NCBI GenBank assembly: GCA_028868305.1
Contig: JAGWUS010000014.1
Location: 1-61,771, forward strand
Reading direction: 5' to 3'
DNA: 61,771 bases
Origin: Burkholderiales bacterium
Lineage (GTDB): Bacteria; Pseudomonadota; Gammaproteobacteria; Burkholderiales; Burkholderiaceae_C
The translations under genes were made by a program, and so were the position numbers. Each line of letters starts with the position of its first letter. Positions within the stretch are counted from its first letter, which is position 1. The notes beneath the pieces are model-generated. The model made no database searches and was not told where the DNA came from. It saw only the letters and a list, made by a program, of their open reading frames with translations. Below, in pieces: positions 48,269 through 57,674 of this stretch.

Positions 48269-49453
48269 ATGCAGATTGCTTCGCGCGCCGAGAAGATTGA
48301 GCCGTTCTACGTGATGGAAGTGGCCAAGGCCGCCGCGGATTTGGGCCGCACCGTGGCAGACAGCGATGCACCCATGGTGTTTCTCAACATCGGTGAGCCG
48401 GATTTCACGGCGCCACCACTGGTGCAGGAGGCTGCTGTCCACGCGGTGCGCCAGGGCCACACCCAGTACACGCAGGCCACCGGCCTGGGCCCGCTGCGCG
48501 AACGCATCAGCGCCTGGTATGCCAGCCGTTTTGGTGTGCAGGTGCCCGCGCGGCGCATCGTGATCACCGCAGGCGCTTCGGCTGCCCTGCACCTGGCCTG
48601 CATGGCGCTGATTGAAGCCGGGGACGAGATCCTCATGCCTGACCCCAGCTACCCCTGCAACCGGCATTTTGTGAGTGCGGCAGAAGGCAAGGCGGTATTG
48701 ATACCTACGACGGCAGCAGAGCGTTTTCAACTCAGCGCCGACAAGGTCGAAGCCGCCTGGGGCGCACGCACCCGTGGCGTGCTACTGGCATCGCCCTCCA
48801 ATCCCACTGGCACCTCAATCCATCCTGACGAGTTACGCCGCATTCGCCAGGTGGTGCAGGCACGCGGCGGCATCACCATGGTCGACGAGATCTACCTGCC
48901 CCTGAGCTATGACGTACAGTTTGGGCACACAGCCCTGGCACTGGATGAGCAAATCATCAGCATCAACAGCTTCAGTAAATACTTCAACATGACCGGCTGG
49001 CGCCTTGGCTGGATGGTGGTGCCCGACGCACTGGTGCCGGTGATCGAGCGCCTGGCGCAAAACCTGTTCATCTGCCCCAGCACCATTGCCCAGCATGCGG
49101 CACTAGCGTGCTTCGAGCCCGAGAGCATTGCGCTGTACGAGCAGCGCCGCACCGAATTCCAAGCACGGCGCGACTACTTCATCCCCGAACTCAACGCCAT
49201 GGGCCTGACCGTTCCGGTGATGCCCGACGGCGCGTTTTACGCATGGGCCGACTGCTCGGCAGCCTGCGCAAAATTGGGCGTGAAAAATAGCTGGGACTTT
49301 GCCTACGAGGTGATGAACCGCGCCCACGTGGCAGTCACCCCGGGGCGGGATTTCGGCACAGCGCAGACCGCCAATTTTGTGCGGTTTTCGACCGCCAGCT
49401 CTTTAGAACAGTTACAAATTGCGGTGGCGCGACTGCGTCAGTTGCTGTTGTAA
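48269..49453 (+). CDS. Class I/II pyridoxal-phosphate aminotransferase
   Basis: A 394-residue fold-type I enzyme. It has FLNIGEPDFTAPP and YTQATGLGPLRERI near the start, SPSNPTGTS in the middle, the PLP lysine in NSFSKYFNMTGWRLGW and the substrate arginine in NFVRFSTA near the end. The amino donor cannot be told; aspartate/alanine-type relatives are closest in pattern. ATG 48269 (MQIASRAEKI) is preferred to a TTG 12 bases upstream. It may belong to the nusB message. Confidence 0.88.
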   Translation: MQIASRAEKIEPFYVMEVAKAAADLGRTVADSDAPMVFLNIGEPDFTAPPLVQEAAVHAVRQGHTQYTQATGLGPLRERISAWYASRFGVQVPARRIVITAGASAALHLACMALIEAGDEILMPDPSYPCNRHFVSAAEGKAVLIPTTAAERFQLSADKVEAAWGARTRGVLLASPSNPTGTSIHPDELRRIRQVVQARGGITMVDEIYLPLSYDVQFGHTALALDEQIISINSFSKYFNMTGWRLGWMVVPDALVPVIERLAQNLFICPSTIAQHAALACFEPESIALYEQRRTEFQARRDYFIPELNAMGLTVPVMPDGAFYAWADCSAACAKLGVKNSWDFAYEVMNRAHVAVTPGRDFGTAQTANFVRFSTASSLEQLQIAVARLRQLLL

Positions 49454-49484
49454 TTTCCAGATTGATACACACCATATAGACAAC

Positions 49485-50183
49485 ATGAATCAGGACCTGT
49501 CCATTCTCCATCTGGTACTTAACGCCAGCATCGTGGTGCAAGCCGTCATGCTGCTGCTGATGCTGGTGTCCATCTCCAGTTGGGCAGCGATCTTTCGCAA
49601 GCTGTTTTCTCTCAAAAAGGTCAAGGCCCAAAACGAAGCGTTTGAGCGCGACTTCTGGTCCGGCTCCAGCCTCAACGACCTGTTTGCCGCAGCCACGCAG
49701 AACGCACGCAATTGCGGACCTATGGAGCGCATCTTCGCCAGCGGCATGCGCGAATTCCAAAAGCTGCGTGAGCGCCGCATCACCGATGCCGGCACCCTGA
49801 TGGACGGCGCCCGACGTGCCATGCGCGCCAGCTTCCAGCGTGAGATGGATGTGGTGGAAACCAACCTCTCCTTCCTGGCCTCGGTCGGTTCAGTGTCTCC
49901 TTATGTGGGCCTGTTTGGCACCGTGTGGGGCATCATGCATGCCTTCACCGGGCTGGCTGCCCTGACCCAGGTGACACTGGCCACGGTAGCCCCCGGTATT
50001 GCAGAGGCCCTGGTGGCCACGGCCATTGGCCTGTTTGCTGCCATTCCGGCAGTGGTGGCCTATAACCGTTTCGCACGTGACCTGGACCGCATTGCCATTC
50101 AGCAGGAAACCTTCATCGAAGAGTTTTCCAACATCCTGCAACGCAATGTGGGCGCCCACGCAGCAGCCCCAGCAGCCCGCTAA
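49485..50183 (+). CDS. tolQ: Tol-Pal system proton channel protein TolQ
   Basis: A 232-residue MotA/TolQ/ExbB protein with three membrane segments (about 15-37, 125-147 and 165-187). It has the conserved SPYVGLFGTVWGIMHAFTGL and GIAEALVATAIGLFAAIPAVVAYN. It uses the proton gradient with TolR to drive TolA, which keeps the outer membrane drawn in during division. ATG 49485 (MNQDLSILHL) is the family start. Confidence 0.94.
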   Translation: MNQDLSILHLVLNASIVVQAVMLLLMLVSISSWAAIFRKLFSLKKVKAQNEAFERDFWSGSSLNDLFAAATQNARNCGPMERIFASGMREFQKLRERRITDAGTLMDGARRAMRASFQREMDVVETNLSFLASVGSVSPYVGLFGTVWGIMHAFTGLAALTQVTLATVAPGIAEALVATAIGLFAAIPAVVAYNRFARDLDRIAIQQETFIEEFSNILQRNVGAHAAAPAAR

Positions 50184-50209
50184 CCCCCGCACAAAAAGGA
50201 GCAAGCGCT

Positions 50210-50656
50210 ATGCCTTCTGTAGCAGGTCACGGTGGTCGCGGGGGACGAGGACGCCGCACCATCAACGAGATCAACATGGTCCCGTTCATCGACGTGATGC
50301 TGGTGCTTCTGATCATCTTCATGGTGACCGCGCCGCTGATCACCCCCAGCATGATTGACCTGCCCAGCGTGGGCAAGGCCGCACGCCAGCCCGACCAGAT
50401 CATCCAGGTCATTCTGGGAAAAAACGACGCACTGGAAATGCGCATCAAAGACCAGACCACCGCCCTGCCCCTCAGGGATCTGGCCGCCGCCGTCCAGCGT
50501 GCGCAAGGCGCCAAAAACGGCGCAACTGCCACCAACTCCGCGGTGGTGATCAGCGCGGACAAAAACGTGAAGTACGAGAGCGTGGTCAAGGTGATGGACA
50601 CCTTGCAGCGCGCTGGCATCCAGCGCGTGGGCCTCTCGGTGCAACTGGCCAACTAA
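50210..50656 (+). CDS. tolR: Tol-Pal system protein TolR
   Basis: A 148-residue ExbD/TolR protein. A glycine/arginine-rich start leads to INEINMVPFIDVMLVLLIIF, with the membrane aspartate that carries protons, then a periplasmic domain. It follows tolQ by 26 bases and precedes tolA by six. Confidence 0.94.
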   Translation: MPSVAGHGGRGGRGRRTINEINMVPFIDVMLVLLIIFMVTAPLITPSMIDLPSVGKAARQPDQIIQVILGKNDALEMRIKDQTTALPLRDLAAAVQRAQGAKNGATATNSAVVISADKNVKYESVVKVMDTLQRAGIQRVGLSVQLAN

Positions 50657-50662
50657 AAATCC

Positions 50663-51568
50663 ATGACGGCAGCCATCCAGGAACGGTTTGAATTTGCACC
50701 ACCGCCCACGCCGGGGATGCTACGCGCCTTTGTGTTGGCCATTCTGGCGCACGGCGTGCTGCTGGCTGTGCTGACCCTGGGCGTGCAGTGGAAGCGCGAA
50801 GCCACCCCTATCACTGTGGAAGCCGAGTTATGGTCTTCGGTACCGGTGCAGGCTGCACCGCCCGCGCCCAAAGAGGCGGCGCAACCGGAGCCCCCCAAAC
50901 CGGCCGAACCCAAACCCGAACCTCGGCCTGAACCGGTGGTCGCGCCCAAGCCAGTGCCCCAGATTGACCCGGCAATTGCACTAGCCAAAGAGAAAGAAAA
51001 GGCCAGACTGCTCAAAGAGAAGGAAAAAGAGAAACAGCAGCAGGAAAAATTGGCGCTTGATAAGAAAAAGCAGGAGAAGCTGGCGCAAGAAAAGGCCCTG
51101 AAAGAAAAAGAACTTCAAGCCAAAGTTGCTGCCGACAAGCTGGCGAAGGACAAGGCTGCCAAACGTTCCGCCGATGAAGCCAAGGCCCTGCAGGCCGATC
51201 GCGACAAAACACTGAAACGCATGATGGACATGGCTGGCAGTGGCGGGACCGGTGAAGCGGGGTCCACCGGCACCGCGATGAAATCAGCGGCCCCGTCTGT
51301 AAACTATGCGGGCCGCGTGGTGGGGAAAATAAAGCCCAACATTACGTTTACTGACGCCATCAGTGGCAACCCCCGCGCGCTGGTGGAAATTCGCACCAGC
51401 CCCGATGGAACCATCATCGTTGGCAAGCTCAAGCTGCTGCAGTCCAGTGGTGTGAAAGCCTGGGACGACGCCGTACTCAACGCCATCCTCAAAACAGAAG
51501 TTCTACCCAAGGATGTTGATGGTCGGGTTCCGCCAGTGCTGGAAATTGGCTTTCGCCCCAAGGACTGA
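50663..51568 (+). CDS. tolA: Tol-Pal system protein TolA
   Basis: A 301-residue inner-membrane protein that spans the periplasm. The membrane anchor lies at about residues 22-42, a proline-rich part at 65-100, and a long charged helix (AKEKEKARLLKEKEKEKQQ and more) at about 110-190. The C-terminal TonB-like domain (about 215-301) reads VGKIKPNITFTDAISGNPRA. The usual tolB and pal do not follow; the next gene is on the other strand, so they must lie elsewhere. Confidence 0.92.
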   Translation: MTAAIQERFEFAPPPTPGMLRAFVLAILAHGVLLAVLTLGVQWKREATPITVEAELWSSVPVQAAPPAPKEAAQPEPPKPAEPKPEPRPEPVVAPKPVPQIDPAIALAKEKEKARLLKEKEKEKQQQEKLALDKKKQEKLAQEKALKEKELQAKVAADKLAKDKAAKRSADEAKALQADRDKTLKRMMDMAGSGGTGEAGSTGTAMKSAAPSVNYAGRVVGKIKPNITFTDAISGNPRALVEIRTSPDGTIIVGKLKLLQSSGVKAWDDAVLNAILKTEVLPKDVDGRVPPVLEIGFRPKD

Positions 51569-51577
51569 GCCCCAAAA

Positions 51578-51633
51578 TCTGCTACTTTTTCTGTAGCTGT
51601 ACGTGCATATCCCACGCGGGCCAGAGCCCTAAA
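51578..51633 (+). repeat. Hairpin repeat copy 5 (tolA/feo gap)
   Basis: GCTAC/GTAGC stem (51581-51597), then CTGTACGTGCATATCCCACG and CGGGCCAGAGCCC. It occupies nearly the whole gap between the convergent tolA and feo genes, where the hairpin could help terminate transcription. Confidence 0.75.
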
Positions 51634-51637
51634 ACGT

Positions 51638-51853
51638 TTAAGTTTCTCCAGCCTCACGTTTATGCTGTTGCTTGTGAAATACCACCGGCTGAAAATCGTC
51701 TTTGGCGCTGGTGCAGGGCTTGGCGGCCGTTCCACATCCGTCACAGCCGTTGCAAGCTGATTTGGTCACCGAGAGTTTAGGTGCCAGCGTCTTGATGGCA
51801 TAGGCCAGGCAGGCCGCCACAATCAAACCGGTGATCAACCACTGCACCAGCAT
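51638..51853 (-). CDS. FeoB-associated Cys-rich membrane protein
   Basis: A 71-residue protein with one membrane helix (VQWLITGLIVAACLAYAI) and then a short cytoplasmic tail carrying SACNGCDGCGTAAKPC, the cysteine cluster that defines this small family. It lies three bases after feoB. Such proteins are thought to assist FeoB, perhaps by binding iron, but the mechanism is not established. ATG 51853 is preferred; a longer open frame runs into feoB. Confidence 0.85.
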   Translation of the reverse strand: MLVQWLITGLIVAACLAYAIKTLAPKLSVTKSACNGCDGCGTAAKPCTSAKDDFQPVVFHKQQHKREAGET

Positions 51854-51855
51854 GC

Positions 51856-53751
51856 TCAACCTCCCATCCACAGGGTGAAGCGGTAGGTCACCCACGCAGC
51901 GACATAGGCCAGTGCAAACAGGTACAGGGCCATCAGCAGCGGGTATTTCCAGGAGTTGGTTTCGCGGCGCACCACCGCCAGGGTCGACAGGCACTGCGGC
52001 GCGAACACATACCAGGCCAGCAAGGCATACGCCGTGGCCAGCGACCAGCCCTGGGCAATCACGGGCGACAAGGCATCAGCTACACCCCGGTCGGCGGCCG
52101 ACAGGGAATACACCGTGCCCAGTGCGCCTACAGCAACTTCACGCGCGGCCATGCCGGGCACCAGTGCAATCGAGATCTGCCAGTTAAAGCCGATGGGTGC
52201 AAACACCACCTGCAGCGCATGGCCAAGAATGCCGGCAATGCTGTACTGAATGGCCGGGCCCTGCGATGCGTCCCAACCTGCCGGCGGCCCGGGGAAGGTG
52301 GACAGGAACCACAGCAAGACCATCAGCGCAAAAATAATGCCCCCCACACGGCGCAGGAAGATGCGGGCACGTTCCCACAAACCCAGACCCAAGTTGCGCA
52401 GGCTGGGAACGCGGTAGGGTGGCAACTCCAGCATCAGCGGCTGGTAGCCGGTTTTCATCCAGACGCGTTTGAACACCCAGGCCACCGCCATGGCGCCCAC
52501 CACCCCAGCCACATACAGGCCAAACAGGGTCAGGCCGCGCAGGCTCAAACCAAGCACTTCGCGCTCAGGCACAAAAGCCCCGATCAGCAGGGCATACACC
52601 GGCAACCGGGCCGAGCAGGTCATCAATGGCGCCACCATGATGGTGGCCAGACGGTCTTTCCAATTGGCAATCGTGCGCGTGGCCATGATGCCGGGAATGG
52701 CACAGGCGAAGCTGGAAAGCAGCGGAATGAACGCCCGCCCCGACAGGCCTACCTTGCCCATCAGGTTGTCCAGCAGAAATGCGGCACGCGGCAGGTAACC
52801 GGAGTCTTCCAGCAGGAGGATGAAGAAAAACAGGATCAGGATCTGCGGCAAAAACACCAGCACGCCACCCACCCCGGCAATCACGCCGTCAACCAGCAGG
52901 CTGCGCAACGGGCCTACCGGCATACTCGCCAGTGTCCACTCGCCCACCGCCGCCATCGCGCCTTTGATCGCATCCATGGGCAGATTGGCCCAGCTGAACA
53001 CCGCCTGAAAAATCATGAACAGCACGGCCGACAGTATTACCAGGCCCCACACCGGGTGCATCACCACAGCATCAAGCCGGTGCTGGAAACGGCCTACGGT
53101 GGCGGCGCGCGGCGCCACCAGCGCCAGAATGCGACGCACTTCGCGCTGCAGTTCGGCAGAACTGGCTGTGCTGGTGTGCTCTCCTTGCACCGGCGCCACA
53201 GGCAAAGACGCCACAGGACCTTCAAGCTGGGTTTGCAACTGGACCATCAGCCGGGCATGCCCGTCGTGCTTGATCGCCACGGTTTCCACCACCGGGCAAC
53301 CCAGTTCGCGTGACAGGCCTGCCACATCAATCGCCAGGCCCTGCGCACGGGCCACATCGGCCATGTTCAGGGCAACGACCAGGGGCTTGCCCAGGCGCTT
53401 GAGCTCCAGCACCAGACGCAGATTCATGCGCAGATTGGTGGCATCCACCACCGCCACGATGGCGTCGGGCGCCGCCTCGCCTTCGCGGCGGCCTTCAATT
53501 ACTTCGAGCATGACCTGCTCATCCGGTGTGGCGGGTGTCAGGCTGTAGGAACCCGGCAGATCGACCACCGAAAAGGTTTTGCCGTTGGCCAGCCGGGCGG
53601 TACCGACCTTACGTTCCACCGTCACACCGGCGTAGTTGGCAACCTTCTGGCGCGCGCCGGTCAACAGATTGAAGAGTGCTGTCTTGCCGCAATTGGGGTT
53701 ACCCACCAGAGCCACGCAGTGGTGGTTTGCCGTCAGGGAGGTTTTCGTCAC
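51856..53751 (-). CDS. feoB: Ferrous iron transport protein B
   Basis: A 631-residue inner-membrane iron(II) transporter. The N-terminal G domain has G1 GNPNCGKT (residues 17-24), G3 DLPGSYSL, and the NMADVARA G4 motif. The membrane part (about 235-631) holds two Gate repeats (FLPQILILFFFILLLEDSGYLPRAAF; LSSFACAIPGIMATRT with its cysteine) of about ten helices. It is six bases after feoA. Confidence 0.95.
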   Translation of the reverse strand: MTKTSLTANHHCVALVGNPNCGKTALFNLLTGARQKVANYAGVTVERKVGTARLANGKTFSVVDLPGSYSLTPATPDEQVMLEVIEGRREGEAAPDAIVAVVDATNLRMNLRLVLELKRLGKPLVVALNMADVARAQGLAIDVAGLSRELGCPVVETVAIKHDGHARLMVQLQTQLEGPVASLPVAPVQGEHTSTASSAELQREVRRILALVAPRAATVGRFQHRLDAVVMHPVWGLVILSAVLFMIFQAVFSWANLPMDAIKGAMAAVGEWTLASMPVGPLRSLLVDGVIAGVGGVLVFLPQILILFFFILLLEDSGYLPRAAFLLDNLMGKVGLSGRAFIPLLSSFACAIPGIMATRTIANWKDRLATIMVAPLMTCSARLPVYALLIGAFVPEREVLGLSLRGLTLFGLYVAGVVGAMAVAWVFKRVWMKTGYQPLMLELPPYRVPSLRNLGLGLWERARIFLRRVGGIIFALMVLLWFLSTFPGPPAGWDASQGPAIQYSIAGILGHALQVVFAPIGFNWQISIALVPGMAAREVAVGALGTVYSLSAADRGVADALSPVIAQGWSLATAYALLAWYVFAPQCLSTLAVVRRETNSWKYPLLMALYLFALAYVAAWVTYRFTLWMGG

Positions 53752-53757
53752 GGTGGT

Positions 53758-54015
53758 TCAGCCTTTCGCCATCAGGTCGGTCTGCACCTGGATGCACTGG
53801 GCCTCGACCAGGCGCAAGGCAAACTGGGTCTCACCGACCTGCACTGCCAGCGGCTCACGGCCACCCGGCCCGCGGCGCAGCATCTGGATCGGCTCTCCCG
53901 GAATAAAACCGAGCTCCCCCAAGCGCCTAAGGGTCGATTCACCCACTTCAGAGGAGCCCGACTGGACACGCTTCACCAGTGCGTGGGCGCCATTGGGCAG
54001 TTGTGACAAAAGCAT
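53758..54015 (-). CDS. feoA: Ferrous iron transport protein A
   Basis: An 85-residue SH3-like partner of FeoB (LLSQLPNGAHALVKRV; RRLGELGFIPGEPIQMLRR; VQVGETQFALR). ATG 54015 has a GAGGA ribosome site. That site touches the right edge (in reading direction) of the Fur-like palindrome. An in-frame TTG six bases upstream is less likely. Confidence 0.93.
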   Translation of the reverse strand: MLLSQLPNGAHALVKRVQSGSSEVGESTLRRLGELGFIPGEPIQMLRRGPGGREPLAVQVGETQFALRLVEAQCIQVQTDLMAKG

Positions 54016-54024
54016 GCTCAAATC

Positions 54025-54061
54025 CTCAATCTAAATGCGAGTATATCTCATTTAGATTGAG
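54025..54061 (-). promoter_or_regulatory. Fur-like palindromic operator/promoter of feoAB
   Basis: Perfect 12-bp arms CTCAATCTAAAT (54025-54036) and ATTTAGATTGAG (54050-54061). The centre read leftward is AATGAGATATACTCGCATT, close to a Fur box of the AATGAGAATNATTCTCATT kind. A TATACT -10 lies within it, so bound repressor would block RNA polymerase. The repeat also ends at the feoA ribosome site and can form a hairpin. No T run, so it is not a dnaE terminator. Confidence 0.65.
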
Positions 54062-54067
54062 GCAAGG

Positions 54068-57000
54068 TTAGTCGTAAGCAATGACGGCTTTTCCCTGGTC
54101 AGCCTGGGCGCGCCAGCCAGCCAGAGCGGCATCGCTGGGGTAAAACCGTGCATCCTCGCCCAGGTGCAGTTCGGCCACCGCGCCGGCGCAACCCGCTGCG
54201 TCCTGCGCTGCGGCATCCACCACACGCTGCACCTGCAGGCGCACGGCCAGGCCACGCACCAGTTCGCCCTGCTCGGACATTTCACGCCGGGCCGGGAACT
54301 CCTTCACCAGGCGCGCCACATCGGGGGTCTTGCCATTCACGGCCACACGCAGGTATTTGCCAAAGCGGCAGCGCGCCTGCTCCAGGTCCCAGATCTGCTG
54401 GATGGTGAACTGCATGCCTCCCGAGAACCGATCCGGCTGCGCCTTGCCCATTACTACGATGAGTTCATCGTCCTTGAGCAGATGCTTATGTGCATTGATC
54501 AGTGCCTCGTCCGCACGCGCTTCAATCACTGCCGACTTGTCGTCCAACTTGAACAGCGCCAGCTTGCCGCGTTGGCCATTGATCACCCGGAAATCGGTGA
54601 CGATGCCCGCCAGCAACTGCGGCTCGCGGGAGTCCAGCAACTCCTCAATCGGGCGCTTGGCAAAGCGGCGCACTTCGGTGGCTACCTCATCAAACAGGTG
54701 GCCCGAGAGGTAGAAGCCCACTGCCGTCTTTTCCTGAGTCAGTCGCTCTTTCACACCCCAGGGCAGCGCGTCCACCAGCTGCGGCTCCTGCGTGCTGGAG
54801 CCATGGTCGTCCTCACCACCCATGTCAAACAGACCATGTTGGTTGGCATTGGCTGCACTGGCGACGGCAAAGTCAAATGCGCGGTCAATGCTGGCCACCA
54901 GCGCGGCGCGGTTGAGTTGCAGGGTGTCAAATGCGCCAGCCTTGATCAGCGCTTCCACGCAGCGCTTGTTCAGGCGGCTGCGGTCCACACGGCGGGCGAA
55001 GTCAAACAAGCTGGTGAAAGGGCCACTCTCTGCGGTGGGGCCACGCCCTTCGCGCGCAGCAACAATGGCCTCAATCGCCTGTTCACCGGTGCCTTTGATG
55101 GCGCCCAGGCCATAGCGGATCTGGGTGTTGGAGATCGGTTCGAACCGGTAGAAGCCCCGGTTGATGTTGGGTGGTTCGAAGGAGAGGCCCATCTTCTCTG
55201 CGTCTTCAAACAGCACCTTCAACTTGTCGGTGTCGTCCATTTCCACCGTCATGTTGGCGCAGAAGAACTCGGCGGTGTAGTGCACCTTGATCCAGGCCGT
55301 GTGGTAGGCCAGCAGCGAGTAGGCAGCGGCGTGCGACTTGTTGAAGCCGTAGCCTGCAAACTTCTCCATCAAATCGAAGATCTCGTCGGCCTTGGACTCA
55401 TCAATGTTGTTCTTGGCAGCGCCCGCGCGGAAGATGGCGCGGTGTTCAGCCATCTCCTCGGCCTTCTTCTTGCCCATGGCGCGGCGTAGCATGTCGGCGC
55501 CACCGAGCGAGTAGCCGCCCAGAATCTGCGCGGTCTGCATCACCTGCTCCTGGTAGACCATGATGCCGTAAGTTTCGGACAGCATATTGGCCACCAGCGG
55601 ATGCGGGTACTCGATTTCTTCGCGCCCGTGCTTGCGGGCCACGAAGCTGGGGATCAGGTCCATGGGACCCGGGCGGTACAGCGCGTTCAGCGCAATCAGG
55701 TCTTCCAGGCGCGTGGGCTTGGCGTCACGTAACATGCCTTGCATGCCGCGACTTTCAAACTGGAACACCGCTTCGGTCTTGCCATCGGAGAACAGCTTGT
55801 AAACCTTCTTGTCGTCCAGCGGCAGGTTCTCGTAGGCAAAGTTTTCCTGGCCTGGGTGACGATGGCGGATGAACTCGCGCGCAATCTCCAGAATGGTCAG
55901 TGTGGCCAGGCCCAAAAAATCGAACTTCACCAAGCCAATGGCCTCTACGTCGTCCTTGTCGTACTGGCTCACCGCGGAGTCGCTGCCGGGCTGCTGGTAC
56001 AGCGGGCAGAAATCGGTCAGCTTGCCCGGGGCAATCAGCACGCCGCCGGCGTGCATGCCGATGTTGCGGGTCATGCCCTCCAGCTTGCGGGCCAGTTCCA
56101 GCAGGGTCTTGACGTCTTCTTCCTTGGCTTCGCGCTCGGCCAGAATCGGCTCGGCCTCCGACGCATACACATACTTGTCACTCTTCTTGCCATCGGTTGG
56201 CGGCAGTTGCAGCGTGACGTTGGTGCCTGGTTTGTTTGGAATGAGCTTGCTGATGCCGTCGCAAAACATGTAAGGCATGTCCAGCACGCGGCCCACGTCG
56301 CGCACCACGCCGCGCGCGGCCATGGTGCCGAAAGTGGCAATCTGGCTCACCGCGTCCTTACCGTATTTGGCCTTGACGTAATCGATCACCAGATTGCGGT
56401 TGGTCTGGCAGAAGTCGATGTCAAAGTCGGGCATGGACACCCGCTCGGGGTTCAGAAAACGCTCGAACAGCAGGTTGTACTGCAGAGGATCCAGATCGGT
56501 GATCTTGAGCGCGTAGGCCACCAGGCTGCCGGCACCCGAGCCCCGGCCCGGGCCCACCGGGCAGCCGTTGTTCTTGGCCCAGTTGATGAAGTCGCCCACG
56601 ATCAGGAAGTAGCCCGGAAAGCCCATCTTCAAAATGGTGGCCAGCTCAAATTCCAGGCGCTCCAGGTAGCGTGGCATTTCTGCCTCGCGCTTGACCGCAT
56701 CCGGGTACAGGTGCGCCATGCGCTCCTTCAGACCTTCATGGGAGGCATAGCGGAAATACTCTTCCGGCGACATGCGTTCACCATTGACCAGCGGCGTGGG
56801 GAACTCGGGTAACTGAGGCTTGCCCAGCACCAGCGTCAGGCTGCAGCGCTTGGCAATCTCCAGCGTGTTGGCGATGGCCGAGGGAATGTCCTTGAACAGC
56901 GCCTCCATCTGCGCAGCACTCTTGAAATACTGCTCCCGGGTAAAACGCCGCACCCGTTTGGGGTTGCTCAGAATGTCGCCATCGGCAATGCACACGCGGG

Positions 57001-57634
57001 CTTCGTGCGCCTCGTAATCATCGGGTTCGGTGAACTGAATCGGGTGCGTGGCCACGACCGGCAACTTGATGCGCGCGGCCAGTTGCACCGTGGCCACCAC
57101 ATGGGCTTCATCGTCTGCGCGCCCGGCGCGTTGCAGTTCCAGATAAAAGCGGTGTGGAAAGAGGCTGCCCAACTGCAGTGCCGCCTCATGGGCACGCGCG
57201 GTGTCGCCCTGCACCAGCGCCTGGCCAATCGGGCCGGCCTGCGCGCCCGAAAGTGCAAGCAGTCCTTCGTTCAATTCCTTCAGCCAGGCAAGCTTGACCA
57301 CCGCCTGGTTTTTCACCACGTTCTGGGTGTAGGCGCGGGCAATCAGTTCCGACAGGTTCAGGTAGCCCTGCTTGTTCTGCACCAGCAGCACCACGCGCGA
57401 CGTGGCCGCTATATCGGTGCCTAAGCCTTCCAGCATGAGCTCCGCTCCAATCACCGGCTTGACGCCCTTGCCCCGCGCTTCCTTGTAAAACTTGATGGCG
57501 CCAAACAGGTTGTTCAGATCGGTAATGGCCATCGCCGGCTGGCCATCTTTCGCCGCAGCCTTGACGATCTCGTCAATACGGCAGGTCGAGTCAACGACGG
57601 AAAATTCGGTGTGCAGACGCAGGTGGACAAACAT
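54068..57634 (-). CDS. dnaE: DNA polymerase III subunit alpha
   Basis: Main replicative polymerase, 1188 residues. The PHP domain is at about 1-200 (LRLHTEFSVVDSTCRIDEI). The polymerase core has GPGRGSGAGSLVAYAL, the catalytic aspartates in PDFDIDFC, and FNKSHAAAYSLLAYHTAWIK in the fingers. The OB fold and tau-binding region lie near the C-terminus. The PHP residues needed for proofreading are partly replaced, as in other proteobacterial DnaE. ATG 57634 faces trhO across 40 bases. Confidence 0.97.
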   Translation of the reverse strand: MFVHLRLHTEFSVVDSTCRIDEIVKAAAKDGQPAMAITDLNNLFGAIKFYKEARGKGVKPVIGAELMLEGLGTDIAATSRVVLLVQNKQGYLNLSELIARAYTQNVVKNQAVVKLAWLKELNEGLLALSGAQAGPIGQALVQGDTARAHEAALQLGSLFPHRFYLELQRAGRADDEAHVVATVQLAARIKLPVVATHPIQFTEPDDYEAHEARVCIADGDILSNPKRVRRFTREQYFKSAAQMEALFKDIPSAIANTLEIAKRCSLTLVLGKPQLPEFPTPLVNGERMSPEEYFRYASHEGLKERMAHLYPDAVKREAEMPRYLERLEFELATILKMGFPGYFLIVGDFINWAKNNGCPVGPGRGSGAGSLVAYALKITDLDPLQYNLLFERFLNPERVSMPDFDIDFCQTNRNLVIDYVKAKYGKDAVSQIATFGTMAARGVVRDVGRVLDMPYMFCDGISKLIPNKPGTNVTLQLPPTDGKKSDKYVYASEAEPILAEREAKEEDVKTLLELARKLEGMTRNIGMHAGGVLIAPGKLTDFCPLYQQPGSDSAVSQYDKDDVEAIGLVKFDFLGLATLTILEIAREFIRHRHPGQENFAYENLPLDDKKVYKLFSDGKTEAVFQFESRGMQGMLRDAKPTRLEDLIALNALYRPGPMDLIPSFVARKHGREEIEYPHPLVANMLSETYGIMVYQEQVMQTAQILGGYSLGGADMLRRAMGKKKAEEMAEHRAIFRAGAAKNNIDESKADEIFDLMEKFAGYGFNKSHAAAYSLLAYHTAWIKVHYTAEFFCANMTVEMDDTDKLKVLFEDAEKMGLSFEPPNINRGFYRFEPISNTQIRYGLGAIKGTGEQAIEAIVAAREGRGPTAESGPFTSLFDFARRVDRSRLNKRCVEALIKAGAFDTLQLNRAALVASIDRAFDFAVASAANANQHGLFDMGGEDDHGSSTQEPQLVDALPWGVKERLTQEKTAVGFYLSGHLFDEVATEVRRFAKRPIEELLDSREPQLLAGIVTDFRVINGQRGKLALFKLDDKSAVIEARADEALINAHKHLLKDDELIVVMGKAQPDRFSGGMQFTIQQIWDLEQARCRFGKYLRVAVNGKTPDVARLVKEFPARREMSEQGELVRGLAVRLQVQRVVDAAAQDAAGCAGAVAELHLGEDARFYPSDAALAGWRAQADQGKAVIAYD

Positions 57635-57674
57635 GCTCTCATTGTAGATTTCCCGGGCCTTTTAAAATGCCTCC

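Noticed and set aside
54019..54061. Terminator for dnaE at the palindrome
   Set aside because: AT-rich arms and no T run; Fur-type operator fits better.
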